Below, in pieces: positions 33,385-41,908 of a DNA stretch of 64,000 bases. The notes beneath the pieces were generated by a model. That model saw nothing but the letters and a program-made list of their open reading frames with translations, was not told the DNA's origin and searched no databases. The stretch's first letter is position 1, and the number at the start of each line of letters is the position of its first letter. The stretch comes from DASSUW01 sp963830725 (lineage in GTDB: Bacteria > Actinomycetota > Thermoleophilia > Solirubrobacterales > Solirubrobacteraceae). The position numbers and the translations under genes were made by a program. The DNA lies in NCBI GenBank assembly GCA_963830725.1, contig CAWHNO010000016.1:1-64000 (forward strand). The letters run 5' to 3'.

Positions 33385-34263
33385 GTGGTCGGGTTCATCG
33401 GGCTGGGCATCATGGGCTCGCGCCAGGCGGCCAACCTGCGCCGCGCCGGCTTCGACGTGACGGTCTTCAACCGCACGCGCGAGCGGGCCGACGCCTGGGC
33501 GGCCGAGCACGGCGGCCACGTGGCCGCCACTCCGCGCGAGGTCGCCGAGCGCAGCGAGACCGTCATCACCATGGTCGTCGACGGGGCCCAGGTCGAGCAG
33601 ATGCTGCTCGGCGAGGACGGCGCCGTTCACGGTGCCAGGCCGGACACGCTGTTCGTCGACATGTCAACGATCGGGCCGGCCCACGCGCGGCGGATCGCCG
33701 CCGCGCTGGCCGAGCAGGGCCATCGCTTCGTCGACGCGCCCGTCACCGGATCGGCGCCCAAGGCTCAGGACGGCACGCTGACGATCATGGCCGGCGGGAG
33801 CGACGAGGACGTCCGCCGCGCGACGCCGCTGTTCGAGGCGATGGGCGAGCTGATCGTGCACGTCGGCGAGGTCGGCACGGGCCAGCAGGTCAAGGTGATC
33901 TCGAACGCGGTCGCCGCCACGAACTGCGCAACGCTCGCCCAGGGGCTGGTCGTCGGCCGCCGCGCCGGCGTCGACCTCGAGGCGCTGCTGAAGGTCATGG
34001 GGGCCGGCGCGGCCAACTCGACGATGCTCGAGCTGAAGGGCCGGCCGATGCTCGCGCACGACTTCTCGCCGCTGTTCAAGCTCGATCACATGCTCAAGGA
34101 CATCGTCCTGTGCCTCCAGGAGGCGCGCGAGGCGGGCGTCGGGTTCCCCTCGGCCGCCCTGGCGGGCGAGCTCTACGCGGCCGGCGCCGGCCGCGGCCTG
34201 GGGGAGCAGGACTTCGCCGCGGTTCTCGAGGTCGTCGAGGATCTCAGCCGCACGAGTTTGTGA
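33385..34263 (+). CDS. NAD(P)-dependent 3-hydroxyisobutyrate dehydrogenase-family oxidoreductase
   Basis: 292 residues of the beta-hydroxyacid dehydrogenase family. N-terminal dinucleotide loop GFIGLGIMGSRQAANL; FNRTRERADAW for cofactor choice; substrate block VDAPVTGSAPKAQDGTLTIMAGG; the catalytic Lys in GQQVKVISNAVAATN. The C-terminal helical domain is complete. GTG 33385 begins the glycine loop directly, so the start is certain. The substrate may be 3-hydroxyisobutyrate, tartronate semialdehyde or another small acid. Confidence 0.9.
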   Translation: MVGFIGLGIMGSRQAANLRRAGFDVTVFNRTRERADAWAAEHGGHVAATPREVAERSETVITMVVDGAQVEQMLLGEDGAVHGARPDTLFVDMSTIGPAHARRIAAALAEQGHRFVDAPVTGSAPKAQDGTLTIMAGGSDEDVRRATPLFEAMGELIVHVGEVGTGQQVKVISNAVAATNCATLAQGLVVGRRAGVDLEALLKVMGAGAANSTMLELKGRPMLAHDFSPLFKLDHMLKDIVLCLQEAREAGVGFPSAALAGELYAAGAGRGLGEQDFAAVLEVVEDLSRTSL

Positions 34264-34304
34264 ATCCGCCGCTTCTCCTGCATGAGTGGAATTTCCAGGG
34301 GAAT

Positions 34305-34334
34305 TTGGTGATTTCGGCACTTTGTGCATAGTAT
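34305..34334 (+). promoter_or_regulatory. Predicted promoter upstream of the DUF1802 gene
   Basis: TTGGTG (34305-34310), 18 bases, TAGTAT (34329-34334). The stretch is AT-rich against a GC-rich background and lies 113 bases before the ATG, leaving a long leader that contains GTCGCCG...CGGCGGCA (a short hairpin). No other gene signal is seen in the 183-base gap. Confidence 0.35.
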
Positions 34335-34446
34335 GTGACGCTGTCGCCGGGGGTTATACGGCGGCAGTTTCAGGGCAGGGTGCGGTGGGCCGCCTTTGAC
34401 GGGCGGAGCCGCATCCCCACAAACACCTTTCCACCACCTTCCGTCT

Positions 34447-35079
34447 ATGCCAATCGCATTCAAGGAATGGGCTGTCACTGTGCGCGCGCTCGCCGAGGGC
34501 GAGCAGCTCGTGACACTCCGTAAGGGCGGCATCCGCGAGCCCGACAAGCACTTCGCTCTCGAGCACGACCGATTCTTCCTGTATCCGACGTTCGACCACC
34601 AGCGGGGGGACCTCGTTCGCGAGTCGCACCAGCCCGAGCTGCGGCGCGCGCTTGAAGAGGGTGTCTGGGCCGACGGCGAGCCCCCTGCCCATGCCGTGAT
34701 GCGCGAGGGCGGGGTCTCGCAGCCCGACCGTGTGCGGATCCGCGCCTGGGCCGAGGTGGCCGGGGCGTGGACGGTGATCGACCGCCGCGTGGTCGACGGC
34801 CTCTCGCCCTTCTACGTGTGGACGCCGGACTACGCCGAGAAGCGCCTGGCCTGGAAGCGTCGGCACCCGCTGCACGTGCTGCTGCTGCGCACCTACCGCA
34901 TCCCGCGGCCGGTGACCGTCCGTGTCCGCGACGACTACGGCGGCTGCCGCTCCTGGCTGGAGATCACGCGCGACCTCCCGTTCGAAGGGACGCCCGTGCT
35001 CTCGGACGAGGAGTTCGAGCGGGCATCGGAGGAGATCACCGCGATCGTGCACGCCGACGGCGCGCTGGCGTACGCCTGA
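34447..35079 (+). CDS. DUF1802 family protein
   Basis: 210 residues matching the DUF1802 pattern: AFKEWAVTVRALAEGEQLVTLRKGGI near the start (typical KEW...L..G.Q....RKGGI), HFALEHDRFFLYPTFDHQ, and VDGLSPFYVWTPDYAEKRLAWKRRHPLHVLLLR. The family has no assigned function, although it resembles restriction-enzyme-like or nucleotide-binding folds in some analyses. ATG 34447 starts MPIAFKEW, as in relatives. Stand-alone gene. Confidence 0.82.
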   Translation: MPIAFKEWAVTVRALAEGEQLVTLRKGGIREPDKHFALEHDRFFLYPTFDHQRGDLVRESHQPELRRALEEGVWADGEPPAHAVMREGGVSQPDRVRIRAWAEVAGAWTVIDRRVVDGLSPFYVWTPDYAEKRLAWKRRHPLHVLLLRTYRIPRPVTVRVRDDYGGCRSWLEITRDLPFEGTPVLSDEEFERASEEITAIVHADGALAYA

Positions 35080-35205
35080 CGGCCGTTCAGGCGAATCCAC
35101 TCGACCCCGACTCCGGGAACGGCGTCGGCGTGCGGGTGGTCGGCTCGCGAACCTCGTCGCCAACCTGGCCGATCCGCCGCTCGACGATCCGTTCGCTGGG
35201 CAGGA

Positions 35206-35970
35206 GTGGGACGCGCGTGCCACGCTGGGGGCATCTGGCTAGAGACCCCGTCCGAGACGTTCGTCGCCCGCCACGACGAGCACGATGCGCCCGACGTCGA
35301 GCGCGTGCTGGCCCAGCTCGAGTACGCCCGCGAGCGGCTCGAGCGGCTGCTCGAGGTCGAGCTCGGCGAGCAGGCGGTGGTGCTGCACGGCTTGCCGGCG
35401 CAGCTCGACGCCGCCCAGCCGTGGCTGCCCGTGCAGCGCCGGCTGACGGCGCCGGCCGCGCGCCGCTACGTGGTCGGCTGGGCGGGCGAGCACGAGCTGC
35501 ACGTGCTCTCGCCGCGGCTGCTCGCGCAGCGGGCGTCGAACGTCGAGGGGTCCTTGGAGCTGCTGATGCTCTCGCCGTCGGCGCTGCTCGCGCGGCGGGC
35601 GCTGGCGCTGCGCCACCCGGGCTTCCCGCCGCCGCTGGGGCCGCGGCCGCTGCGGCGCTGGATGCGGTCGGCGTGGTTCCTCGAGGGCGCCGCGCAGTGG
35701 CTGTCGGGCCAGACCCGGCACGTCCGTCCCGCGGTGGCCCGCCGGCTGCGCGAGGGCCCGCAGCCCGCCTTCCCGCCCGGCCGCGCCGACGCGCTGCTGC
35801 TCGGCGGCACCGTCTTCGACCTCGTCGCGCGGGAGGAGGGCGAGCGGGCGGCCGTCACGGTCGCGCGCACCCCGCCCGAGGAGGCGCTCGACCAGGCGTT
35901 CGGCCGCCGCCGCCGGCGGCACACCGAGGCGGCCTGGCGCTCCCACCTCGCCCGCCTGGCCGCACCCTGA
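35206..35970 (+). CDS. Hypothetical peptidase-MA-like protein without the zinc motif
   Basis: 254 residues, no catalytic motif. The layout ETFVARHDEHDAPDVERVLAQLEYARERLERLL and the late AWFLEGAAQWLSGQTRHV resemble gluzincin peptidase-MA domains, where a WxxEGxAxY segment follows HExxH. Here the HExxH position is replaced (LELLMLSPSALLARRALAL), so an inactive relative is likely. The GTG at 35206 may not be the true start: the frame LANLVANLADPPLDDPFAGQE just upstream may be part of the N terminus after a frame break near 35240. Confidence 0.55.
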   Translation: MGRACHAGGIWLETPSETFVARHDEHDAPDVERVLAQLEYARERLERLLEVELGEQAVVLHGLPAQLDAAQPWLPVQRRLTAPAARRYVVGWAGEHELHVLSPRLLAQRASNVEGSLELLMLSPSALLARRALALRHPGFPPPLGPRPLRRWMRSAWFLEGAAQWLSGQTRHVRPAVARRLREGPQPAFPPGRADALLLGGTVFDLVAREEGERAAVTVARTPPEEALDQAFGRRRRRHTEAAWRSHLARLAAP

Positions 35971-35987
35971 CAAGGGGCTCGAGCCGC

Positions 35988-36111
35988 TAAGGGGGTCAGA
36001 CCCCCTTACTCTCGCGGCGTCCCTGACGAGGGCGTTCAGACCGCCCACGAGCCGCTAAGGGGGTCAGACCCCCTTACCCCGCCGGCGCCGTAAGGGGGTC
36101 AGACCCCCTTA
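35988..36111. repeat. Three copies of a 21-bp palindrome TAAGGGGGTC-A-GACCCCCTTA
   Basis: Identical copies at 35988-36008, 36056-36076 and 36091-36111. The first two are also preceded by the same GAGCCGC. Each is a perfect 10-base inverted repeat around a central A. Spacings are 68 and 35 bases. The last copy ends 27 bases before the ABC transporter start codon. Either a triple operator or hairpin, or a small dispersed palindrome cluster. Confidence 0.97.
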
Positions 36112-36138
36112 CTTGGCTGGGTGTATATTCACCTCGCG

Positions 36139-36849
36139 ATGAATTATGCGGTAGAGATCGACGGGTTGGACGTCGATCGTGGTGGGCGGCCGGTGCTGCG
36201 CGGGCTGTCGGCGCGGCTTCAGGCGGGCCGCGTGACCGGGCTGCTGGGGCCGAGCGGGTGCGGCAAGACGACGCTGATCCGCGCGATCGTCGGCGTGCAG
36301 CGCGTGGCCGGCGGGGACGTGCGGGTGCTCGAGGAGCCGGCGGGCTCGCCGTCGCTGCGCCGCCGCGTCGCCTACGTGACGCAGTCGCCGTCGGTCTACG
36401 CCGACCTGACCGTCCAGGAGAACCTGCGCTACTTCGCCTCCGTGCTCGGCGTGGCGCCCGGGCAGATCGGCAGGGCGCTCGCCGCCGTCGACCTCGCCGA
36501 CGCCGGCGACCAGCTCACCGGCACGCTGTCGGGCGGCCAGCGCTCGCGCGTCTCGCTGGCGGCCGCATTGCTCGGCGAGCCGGATCTGCTCGTGCTCGAC
36601 GAGCCGACCGTCGGGCTCGACCCCGTGCTGCGGCGCGACCTCTGGACCCTGTTCCACCGCCTTGCCGGCGACGGCGCCACGTTGCTCGTCTCCAGCCACG
36701 TGATGGACGAGGCGGCGCGTTGCGACCGGCTGCTGCTGATGCGCGAGGGCCGCCTCGTGGCCGACACCACGCCCGACGAGCTGCGCGAGCGCACCGGCGA
36801 GCAGGAGATGGAGGCCGCCTTCCTGCGGCTGGTCGAGGAGGCGCCGTGA
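36139..36849 (+). CDS. ABC transporter ATP-binding protein
   Basis: 236 residues from ATG 36139 (a GTG at 36121 is in frame but precedes no coding-like sequence). Walker A GPSGCGKTT; signature LSGGQRSRVSLAAALL; Walker B LLVLDEPTVGLDP; switch His in SSHVMDEAARCD. Belongs to the ABC-2 exporter ATPase class. TATATT sits 11 bases upstream of the ATG, suggesting a leaderless or very short-leader transcript. The stop overlaps the permease start (GTGA). Substrate unknown; drug or lipid export is common for this class. Confidence 0.92.
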   Translation: MNYAVEIDGLDVDRGGRPVLRGLSARLQAGRVTGLLGPSGCGKTTLIRAIVGVQRVAGGDVRVLEEPAGSPSLRRRVAYVTQSPSVYADLTVQENLRYFASVLGVAPGQIGRALAAVDLADAGDQLTGTLSGGQRSRVSLAAALLGEPDLLVLDEPTVGLDPVLRRDLWTLFHRLAGDGATLLVSSHVMDEAARCDRLLLMREGRLVADTTPDELRERTGEQEMEAAFLRLVEEAP

Positions 36850-37577
36850 GCGCCCGGATCACGTTCGCCACGACGGCCCGCGTGCTGGCGCAGATCCGTC
36901 ACGACCCGCGCACCATCGCGCTGCTGATGGTGGTCCCGAGCGCGCTCCTGTTCCTGCTCCAGCAGCTGCTCGGCGACACCAGCTTCGACCGCCTCGGCGC
37001 CCCCATGCTCGGGATGTTCCCGTTCATCACGATGTTCCTGGTGACGTCGATCTCGATGCTGCGCGAGCGCACCACCGGCACGCTCGAGCGGCTGATGACG
37101 ATGCCGCTCGCCAAGCTCGACCTGCTCGGCGGCTACGGCATCGCGTTCGCGCTGCTGGCCACCGTGCAGGCGCTGATCACGTCCGCCGTGGCGTTCCTGG
37201 CGCTCGGACTCGACGCCGCCGGCTCGACCTGGCTGATCATCGCGCTCGCCGTGCTCAACGCCGTGCTCGGCTCGGCGCTCGGGCTGCTGGCGAGCGCGTT
37301 CGCGTCGAGCGAGTTCCAGGCCGTCCAGTTCATGCCCGCGTTCGTGCTGCCGCAGATCCTGCTCTGCGGCCTGCTCGTGCCGCTCGATCAGATGGCCGGC
37401 TGGCTCGAGGCGATCGCCTCGGTGCTGCCGCTCACGTTCGCGTTCGAGGCGCTCGACGCGGTCGCCGTCGACGGCGACACGCTCGCCGACGTCGCCGGCC
37501 AGGTCGGCGTGCTCCTCGGCATGACGGCGGTCGCCGTCGGCCTGGCGGCGCTCACCCTGCGGCGGCGAACCGACTAG
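36846..37577 (+). CDS. ABC-2 type transporter permease
   Basis: 243 residues with about six hydrophobic segments (IALLMVVPSALLFLLQQLLG; MLGMFPFITMFLVTSISML; LLATVQALITSAVAFLALGL and others). The RERTTGTLERLMTMPLAKLDL block is the ABC-2 family signature. GTG 36846 is coupled to the ATPase. The best parallel is the daunorubicin/multidrug exporter type, by gene layout only. Confidence 0.92.
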   Translation: MSARITFATTARVLAQIRHDPRTIALLMVVPSALLFLLQQLLGDTSFDRLGAPMLGMFPFITMFLVTSISMLRERTTGTLERLMTMPLAKLDLLGGYGIAFALLATVQALITSAVAFLALGLDAAGSTWLIIALAVLNAVLGSALGLLASAFASSEFQAVQFMPAFVLPQILLCGLLVPLDQMAGWLEAIASVLPLTFAFEALDAVAVDGDTLADVAGQVGVLLGMTAVAVGLAALTLRRRTD

Positions 37578-37584
37578 GGCGGAG

Positions 37585-38595
37585 TCAAGGCCGCGCGGTC
37601 GACCGGCGCACGACCAGGCTCGTCGGCAGCTTCACCTCGGTCGGCCCGTCGACACGACCGTGCAGGCGGTCGAGCAGCAACTCCGCCGCCGCGACGCCGA
37701 TCTCGTACTGCGGAACGGCGACCGTGGTGAGCGGCGGTGAGAAGCGGTCCGCGAACGGCATGTCGTTGAAGCCGACGACCGACACCTCGCCGGGGCAGTC
37801 GATGCCACGGGCCGCGAACACGTCGTAACAGCCGAGCGCCATCAGGTCGTTGCCGGCGACGACCGCCGTGAACGGCGCGTCAGCATCGAGCAGCTCCTCG
37901 CACAGGCGCGCGCCCTCGGGTTCGGTGAACGTACGGCCGACCCGCACGAGCGCCGGCTCCAGGCCCGCCTCCCGCACGCTCTCGACGAAGCCCTCGTGCC
38001 GCTGCAGCCCCGTGGAGGTGTCCTGCGGGCCGGCGAGGTGGGCGATCTGCTTGTGGCCGCGCGAGACGAGGTGCTCGACCGCAAGCCGCGCGCCCGCCCG
38101 GTCGTCGGCCGTGGCCGAGGGCAGGCTGCCGTCCTCGACCCTGCGGTTGACGAGCACCAGCGGCGTGCCGGAGGCCGCGATCTCGTCGAGCAGCTCGTGA
38201 TCGGCGCGCGCGGTGGCCGCCACGAACCCGTCGACCTGGCGCGCCCGCATCGCCTCGAGGTCCACGCGCTCGCGCTCCGGGTCGTTGTCGGTGTTCGCGA
38301 TCAGCGGCGTGTAGCCGGCCTCGCCGAGGCGGTCGTCGAGGCCGCGGATGATCGGCGGGAAGAGCGGGTTCTGGATGTCGGGCACGATCACGCCGACCGT
38401 GTAGCTGCGGTTGGTCTTCAGCCCGCGCGCCAGGGGGTTCGGGCGGTAGCCGAGCTCCTCCGCCACCTGGCGGACGCGCCGCACGGTCTCGTCACGCACG
38501 AGCGCCTCGGTCTCGGGGTTGAGCGCGCGCGAGACCGTCCCCGGGTGCACGCCGGCGACCCGCGCCACGTCACGCAGCGTCGCGCGCGCCATCAC
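37585..38595 (-). CDS. LacI family transcriptional regulator (MFS-linked)
   Basis: 336 residues. N-terminal helix-turn-helix ATLRDVARVAGVHPGTVSRALNP with the hinge RPNPLARGLKTNRSYTVGV; the periplasmic-binding-like sensor domain follows (VIVPDIQNPLFPPIIRGLDD, GCYDVFAARGIDCPGEVSVVGFNDMPFADRFSPPLTTV). Complete and of normal length. It overlaps the MFS gene by four bases, so it is co-transcribed with it, and a LacI-type operator (39755-39764) lies at the MFS start: autoregulation of the pair is likely. Confidence 0.93.
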   Translation of the reverse strand: MMARATLRDVARVAGVHPGTVSRALNPETEALVRDETVRRVRQVAEELGYRPNPLARGLKTNRSYTVGVIVPDIQNPLFPPIIRGLDDRLGEAGYTPLIANTDNDPERERVDLEAMRARQVDGFVAATARADHELLDEIAASGTPLVLVNRRVEDGSLPSATADDRAGARLAVEHLVSRGHKQIAHLAGPQDTSTGLQRHEGFVESVREAGLEPALVRVGRTFTEPEGARLCEELLDADAPFTAVVAGNDLMALGCYDVFAARGIDCPGEVSVVGFNDMPFADRFSPPLTTVAVPQYEIGVAAAELLLDRLHGRVDGPTEVKLPTSLVVRRSTARP

Positions 38596-39767
38596 GCGCG
38601 CGGCTCCTCGATCAGCATGGCGGCGGCGAGCGCGCAGCCGCCCAGCACGCCCGCGGTGACGAACATCGCCGCCGAGCGGCCCGAGTGCTGGTAGAGCAGG
38701 CCCGTCACCGCCGGGCCGGCGAGCAGCCCGAAGTCACCCGTGAAGCGGAAGGTGCCGAGCCGGCGGCCGACGGTGTCGGCCGGCACCTGGTCGGCGATGA
38801 TCGTGGCGGCGACGGCGATCCCCGAGGAGGCGAGCGACAGCAGCACGATCGCGCCGAGCCAGGTCGCGAGCGTCGGCGGCGGCGCCAGCATCACGACGGC
38901 CAGGACCATGGCCAGCAGGCTGGGCACGAGCGCGGCCTTGCGCGAGACGCGGTCCGAGATCGTCCCGGCGACCGCCGAGCCGGCGAAGCGCGCGATGCCG
39001 CCCGCGCCCAGCGCGATCCCGATGAAGGCGGCCGAGAGCGAGAGCTCCGACGAGCCGATCACCGGGAGCAGCGTCTGCGGCAGCGCGCTGAGCGTGAAGA
39101 AGACGGCGAACGGGACCGCGGCGAGAACTATCGCCTGCGAGCGCGAGAGCCCGTCCTCGCCCCCGCGGGTCGCGGGCGTCCGGGGCCGTGAGCGGCCGGC
39201 GGGCACGAGCAGGCACGCGACGATGACGCCGACGCCGATCAGCGCCCCCACGACCTGCGCGACGCGCCAGCCGGCGAGGCCGGCGATCGCGCCGCCGATC
39301 GCCGGGCCGAGCGCCTGGCCCGTCATCAGCGCCATCGAGAAGCCGGCCATGGCGGTCCCGCGGGTCTCGGGCGGGGCGCTGGTGGCGAACACGGTCATCC
39401 CGGTGGTGTTGGTCAGCGCCGACGCCGCGCCGAGGAAGAACACCGCCACCAGCGCCTGGGCGAACGCCCCGGCGCCCGCGAGCAGACCGGCCGAGAGGGC
39501 GACGCCGACGCCCGTTCCTGCCAGCGCCGGCCCCGGCGGCAGGCGGTCGGCGAGCCGGCCCGCCGGCAGATCCATCACCAGCCGCCCGAGCGCGAACGCG
39601 GTGGTGATCATGGCCAGGTCGGCGGCCGTGAGCCGCAGGTCGCGGCCGATCTCGGGCAGCAGCGGGGCGCGCATGAAGGACGCCACGGCGACGGCCAGCA
39701 CGACGCCCCCCGCGAGCAGGGTGGGACCGGAGAGGTGGGCGCGCGCCGTCGTCACAAACGTTTGCAC
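38592..39767 (-). CDS. Major facilitator superfamily transporter
   Basis: 391 residues with about 12 hydrophobic segments. The loop motif GRLADRLPPGPA between helices 2 and 3 and the later TISDRVSRKAA are MFS-A-like signatures. The family and its LacI neighbour suggest sugar or drug efflux; the substrate is not visible. GTG 39767 lies within the predicted operator, so the start codon itself may be covered by the repressor. Confidence 0.9.
   Translation of the reverse strand: MQTFVTTARAHLSGPTLLAGGVVLAVAVASFMRAPLLPEIGRDLRLTAADLAMITTAFALGRLVMDLPAGRLADRLPPGPALAGTGVGVALSAGLLAGAGAFAQALVAVFFLGAASALTNTTGMTVFATSAPPETRGTAMAGFSMALMTGQALGPAIGGAIAGLAGWRVAQVVGALIGVGVIVACLLVPAGRSRPRTPATRGGEDGLSRSQAIVLAAVPFAVFFTLSALPQTLLPVIGSSELSLSAAFIGIALGAGGIARFAGSAVAGTISDRVSRKAALVPSLLAMVLAVVMLAPPPTLATWLGAIVLLSLASSGIAVAATIIADQVPADTVGRRLGTFRFTGDFGLLAGPAVTGLLYQHSGRSAAMFVTAGVLGGCALAAAMLIEEPRA
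39755..39764. promoter_or_regulatory. Predicted LacI-family operator at the MFS/lacI operon start
   Basis: CAAACGTTTG is a perfect palindrome with the central CG step that LacI-family regulators recognise. It covers codons 2-5 of the MFS gene, immediately after its GTG start. The upstream half-site is extended as GTGCAAACGTTTGTGAC. Two related sites appear at 59655 and 63823. Confidence 0.7.
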
Positions 39768-39824
39768 TATCCCAGAACGAGAGGCGGGGAACGACGAAGG
39801 CGGGCGGGCTGTGCGGGTGACGGA

Positions 39825-40196
39825 TCAGGAGAACACGGCGGCGAAGACGCCGGCCGCGATGATCGCGACGATCGCGACAGCGACCGCGACGGCGAGCGCC
39901 TTGACCCATGCGGGCGTGCCCTCCCCGGCCGGACCGGGCTCGGGCGGTTCTGCCGTGCCGAGCAGCTCGCGGGCCAGGGCGGCGCCGGTGGCGGGCACGA
40001 GGATGTCGCGCGGTCCGGCGGCCAGGAAGTCGGGTACGTCGAAGCCGCCCGTGCGGCGGACCAGCGACGGGATGCCCTGCTCGAGCAGGAGGCCCTCCAT
40101 CATCTCGGCCTCGGCCTGGTTGCGCGCCCAACCGACCTTGGTCAGCGGCCCCTTCGCGTACTGGGGTCGCACCCGGGGGTCGAGCCGTTCGTTCAT
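39825..40196 (-). CDS. DUF2007-like protein with C-terminal membrane helix
   Basis: 123 residues. The N-terminal half resembles putative signal-transducing DUF2007 domains (WARNQAEAEMMEGLLLEQGIPSLVRR, then a beta strand VPDFLAAGPRDILVPATGAALARELL). A membrane helix WVKALAVAVAVAIVAIIAAGVFAAVF ends the protein, so it is tail-anchored. The ATG overlaps the stop of the JAMM gene. No fixed function. Confidence 0.7.
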   Translation of the reverse strand: MNERLDPRVRPQYAKGPLTKVGWARNQAEAEMMEGLLLEQGIPSLVRRTGGFDVPDFLAAGPRDILVPATGAALARELLGTAEPPEPGPAGEGTPAWVKALAVAVAVAIVAIIAAGVFAAVFS

Positions 40197-40609
40197 GCCG
40201 CGGGCGGCGGCCCGTCCTCCTCGACCTCGAGCGTCGCGTCGCTGACCTGCCCGTCGACGATTCGCCAGGCGCGCACGTCCGGCTGGGGGCCCTCGAGGCC
40301 GACGATCACGTACAGCGCCTCCGGATAGAAGGCGAGGTTGATGTCGGTCTGCGACGGCTCGGGCGCCGAGCGCGTGTGCGAGTGGTAGATGGCGCCGAGC
40401 TCGTGCCCGGCGTCCTCGATGGAGGTCTGGATCCGGTACTGCTCCATCCCGTCCATCTCGTAGCGGAACGGGCTGGCCGCCGTGTTGCGCGCGCGGTGGA
40501 CGGCGACCGCCTCGCCGTCGCGCGAAGCGATCATCCCGCAGCACTCGTTCGGCGCATCCGCCCGCGCGTGGGCGATGACCTCGTCGAGCAGCTGGCGCGA
40601 GATCCGCAA
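40193..40609 (-). CDS. JAMM/Mov34 zinc metalloprotease (Mec-like)
   Basis: 138 residues. The JAMM site is complete: Glu in NECCGMIAS, and HSHTRSAPEPSQTD (HxH...SxxD). In actinobacteria the small homologue Mec cuts the cysteine adduct from the carrier CysO after CysM has loaded it; a CysM-type synthase sits at 41905 in the same run of genes. No CysO carrier gene is visible between them, so the role here is only inferred. Confidence 0.85.
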   Translation of the reverse strand: MRISRQLLDEVIAHARADAPNECCGMIASRDGEAVAVHRARNTAASPFRYEMDGMEQYRIQTSIEDAGHELGAIYHSHTRSAPEPSQTDINLAFYPEALYVIVGLEGPQPDVRAWRIVDGQVSDATLEVEEDGPPPAA

Positions 40610-40617
40610 CTACGCGG

Positions 40618-40824
40618 CTACTCGGCCGTCTTGGCCGTCTGGTGCAGCGGCTTGGGGTCGTCGTCCTCGTCGTCGTCTCGGCTGACGCCGCTGATCGAGT
40701 CCTTGAACTCGCGCATGCCGCGACCCACCGAGCGGCCCACCTCGGGCAGCCGCTTCGGGCCCAGCACGAGCAGCGCGATGACGAGCACGATGATGAGCTC
40801 CGTCGGCCCGACGCTGACTGGCAT
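40618..40824 (-). CDS. tatA: Sec-independent protein translocase protein TatA
   Basis: 68 residues: N-terminal helix VGPTELIIVLVIALLVLGPKRLPEVGRSVGRGMREFKDSI with the FGPKxLPxxG-type hinge (LGPKRLPEVG), then an amphipathic helix and a charged tail. It is typical of TatA/E in length and layout. tatB and tatC are not in the window. Confidence 0.9.
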   Translation of the reverse strand: MPVSVGPTELIIVLVIALLVLGPKRLPEVGRSVGRGMREFKDSISGVSRDDDEDDDPKPLHQTAKTAE

Positions 40825-40901
40825 TACGGACTTCCTCTCCGGGATTTCCAGGCGTGACCCTGCGGCTCTCCAGATTAGCTGCCCGGAGCCGCCGCGACCA
40901 G

Positions 40902-41429
40902 CTATCCGCCGAACGGGTCGCGGCCCGCGTGGGCGCGTAGGCGGGCGTGGTGCTGGGCGTGGCTCGCGAGGATGGTCGCCGCCGTCTGCAGCACGCTCGG
41001 ATCGGCGAGGTCGGCGAGCGCGGCGGCGTAGTCGTCGATCAGCGAGGCCTCGAGCGCGATCGCCGCGTCGACACGCTCGTCGCCGGCGGCCTGGGCGACG
41101 CGGCGGGCGGGAGCGTCGAGCCCGCGCGGCACGGGCCGGCGCCCGAGCGCGTCGAGATGGGTGCGCAGCGCGGCGGCGTGATCGAGCTCGTCGTTGTGGA
41201 TCCGCGGCAGCAGCTCGCCGGTCCCGCCCCCGTAGGCCGCCGCGGCGGCCTCCTCGCGGGCGACGAGATTGATCAGGACCGCGATGTCGGAGCGCTGCGC
41301 GGCCGCGCTCGTGGGGCGGACGAGGAGCGCGAGCGCGGCCGCGGCGACGACCGCGCGGCGCGACGACGCCGTGGCGGGACCCGACGACGGCGTCGTGGCA
41401 CGGCTCGTCGACGACGTCGTGGGACTCAC
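40902..41429 (-). CDS. Ferritin-like domain protein, exported (first of pair)
   Basis: 175 residues with a twin-Arg signal (SSRRAVVAAAALALLVRPTSAAAQ), likely Tat-exported, then a four-helix region with conserved Glu/His (LVAREEAAAAAYGG; HNDELDHAAALRTHLDAL; ALEASLIDDYAAAL; HAQHHARLRAH) like DUF4439-type ferritin-like domains. TatA is next door. The ATG overlaps the stop of the following paralogue on the strand (41426). Confidence 0.75.
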   Translation of the reverse strand: MSPTTSSTSRATTPSSGPATASSRRAVVAAAALALLVRPTSAAAQRSDIAVLINLVAREEAAAAAYGGGTGELLPRIHNDELDHAAALRTHLDALGRRPVPRGLDAPARRVAQAAGDERVDAAIALEASLIDDYAAALADLADPSVLQTAATILASHAQHHARLRAHAGRDPFGG

Positions 41430-41908
41430 GCGGGCGTCCCGGGGAACGGGTCTTCGACGGGCATGCCGAGCGCGTCGCCGAGCACGGCCGTGTCGGCCGC
41501 CGCGCCCGTCACCAGGTCGCCGCCGAGGCGGCGCAGCTCGCGGCCCGCGAGGCTCGGCAGCGCCACCACGTGGGCGACGATCGCGGCCTGCGCGCGCGCC
41601 ACCGCCTCCCGAGCGTCGACGCGCTCGTCAGCCGGCTGCGGCGCGTCGTGCGGGCGGCCGCCCTCGGCCGCCATCGCGGCCGCCAGCTTCCGAGCGCGCT
41701 CCCGCGAGCGCTCCGAGACCTTCCGCACCGTCGCCTCCGCCGTCCGCGGCGCGCCCGACGGCAGCTCGCCGGTGGCCGCCGCCAGCGCGCGCTCGGCCGC
41801 GAGCTGGCGCAGCATCGCGTCGGCCGGCGCGGCGACGACGTCGTCCTCCTCCCCACACCCCGCCAGCAGCGCGACCGCGCCGCCGGCGAGGAGCGCGCGC
41901 CGGGTCAC
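41426..41908 (-). CDS. Ferritin-like lipoprotein (second of pair)
   Basis: 160 residues: TRRALLAGGAVALLAGCGEEDD gives a twin-Arg lipoprotein signal with a lipobox Cys. The helical body (RQLAAERALAAATGEL; AREAVARAQAAIVAHVVAL; RELRRLGGDLVTGAAADTAVLGDAL) matches the preceding gene in layout but lacks most metal-ligand residues. GTG 41908 overlaps the cysteine synthase stop. A pair of metal- or redox-linked envelope proteins is the best guess. Confidence 0.65.
   Translation of the reverse strand: MTRRALLAGGAVALLAGCGEEDDVVAAPADAMLRQLAAERALAAATGELPSGAPRTAEATVRKVSERSRERARKLAAAMAAEGGRPHDAPQPADERVDAREAVARAQAAIVAHVVALPSLAGRELRRLGGDLVTGAAADTAVLGDALGMPVEDPFPGTPA

Noticed and set aside
35988..36120. tRNA or small structured RNA gene
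   Set aside because: The repeats are perfect short palindromes with no cloverleaf or anticodon arm.
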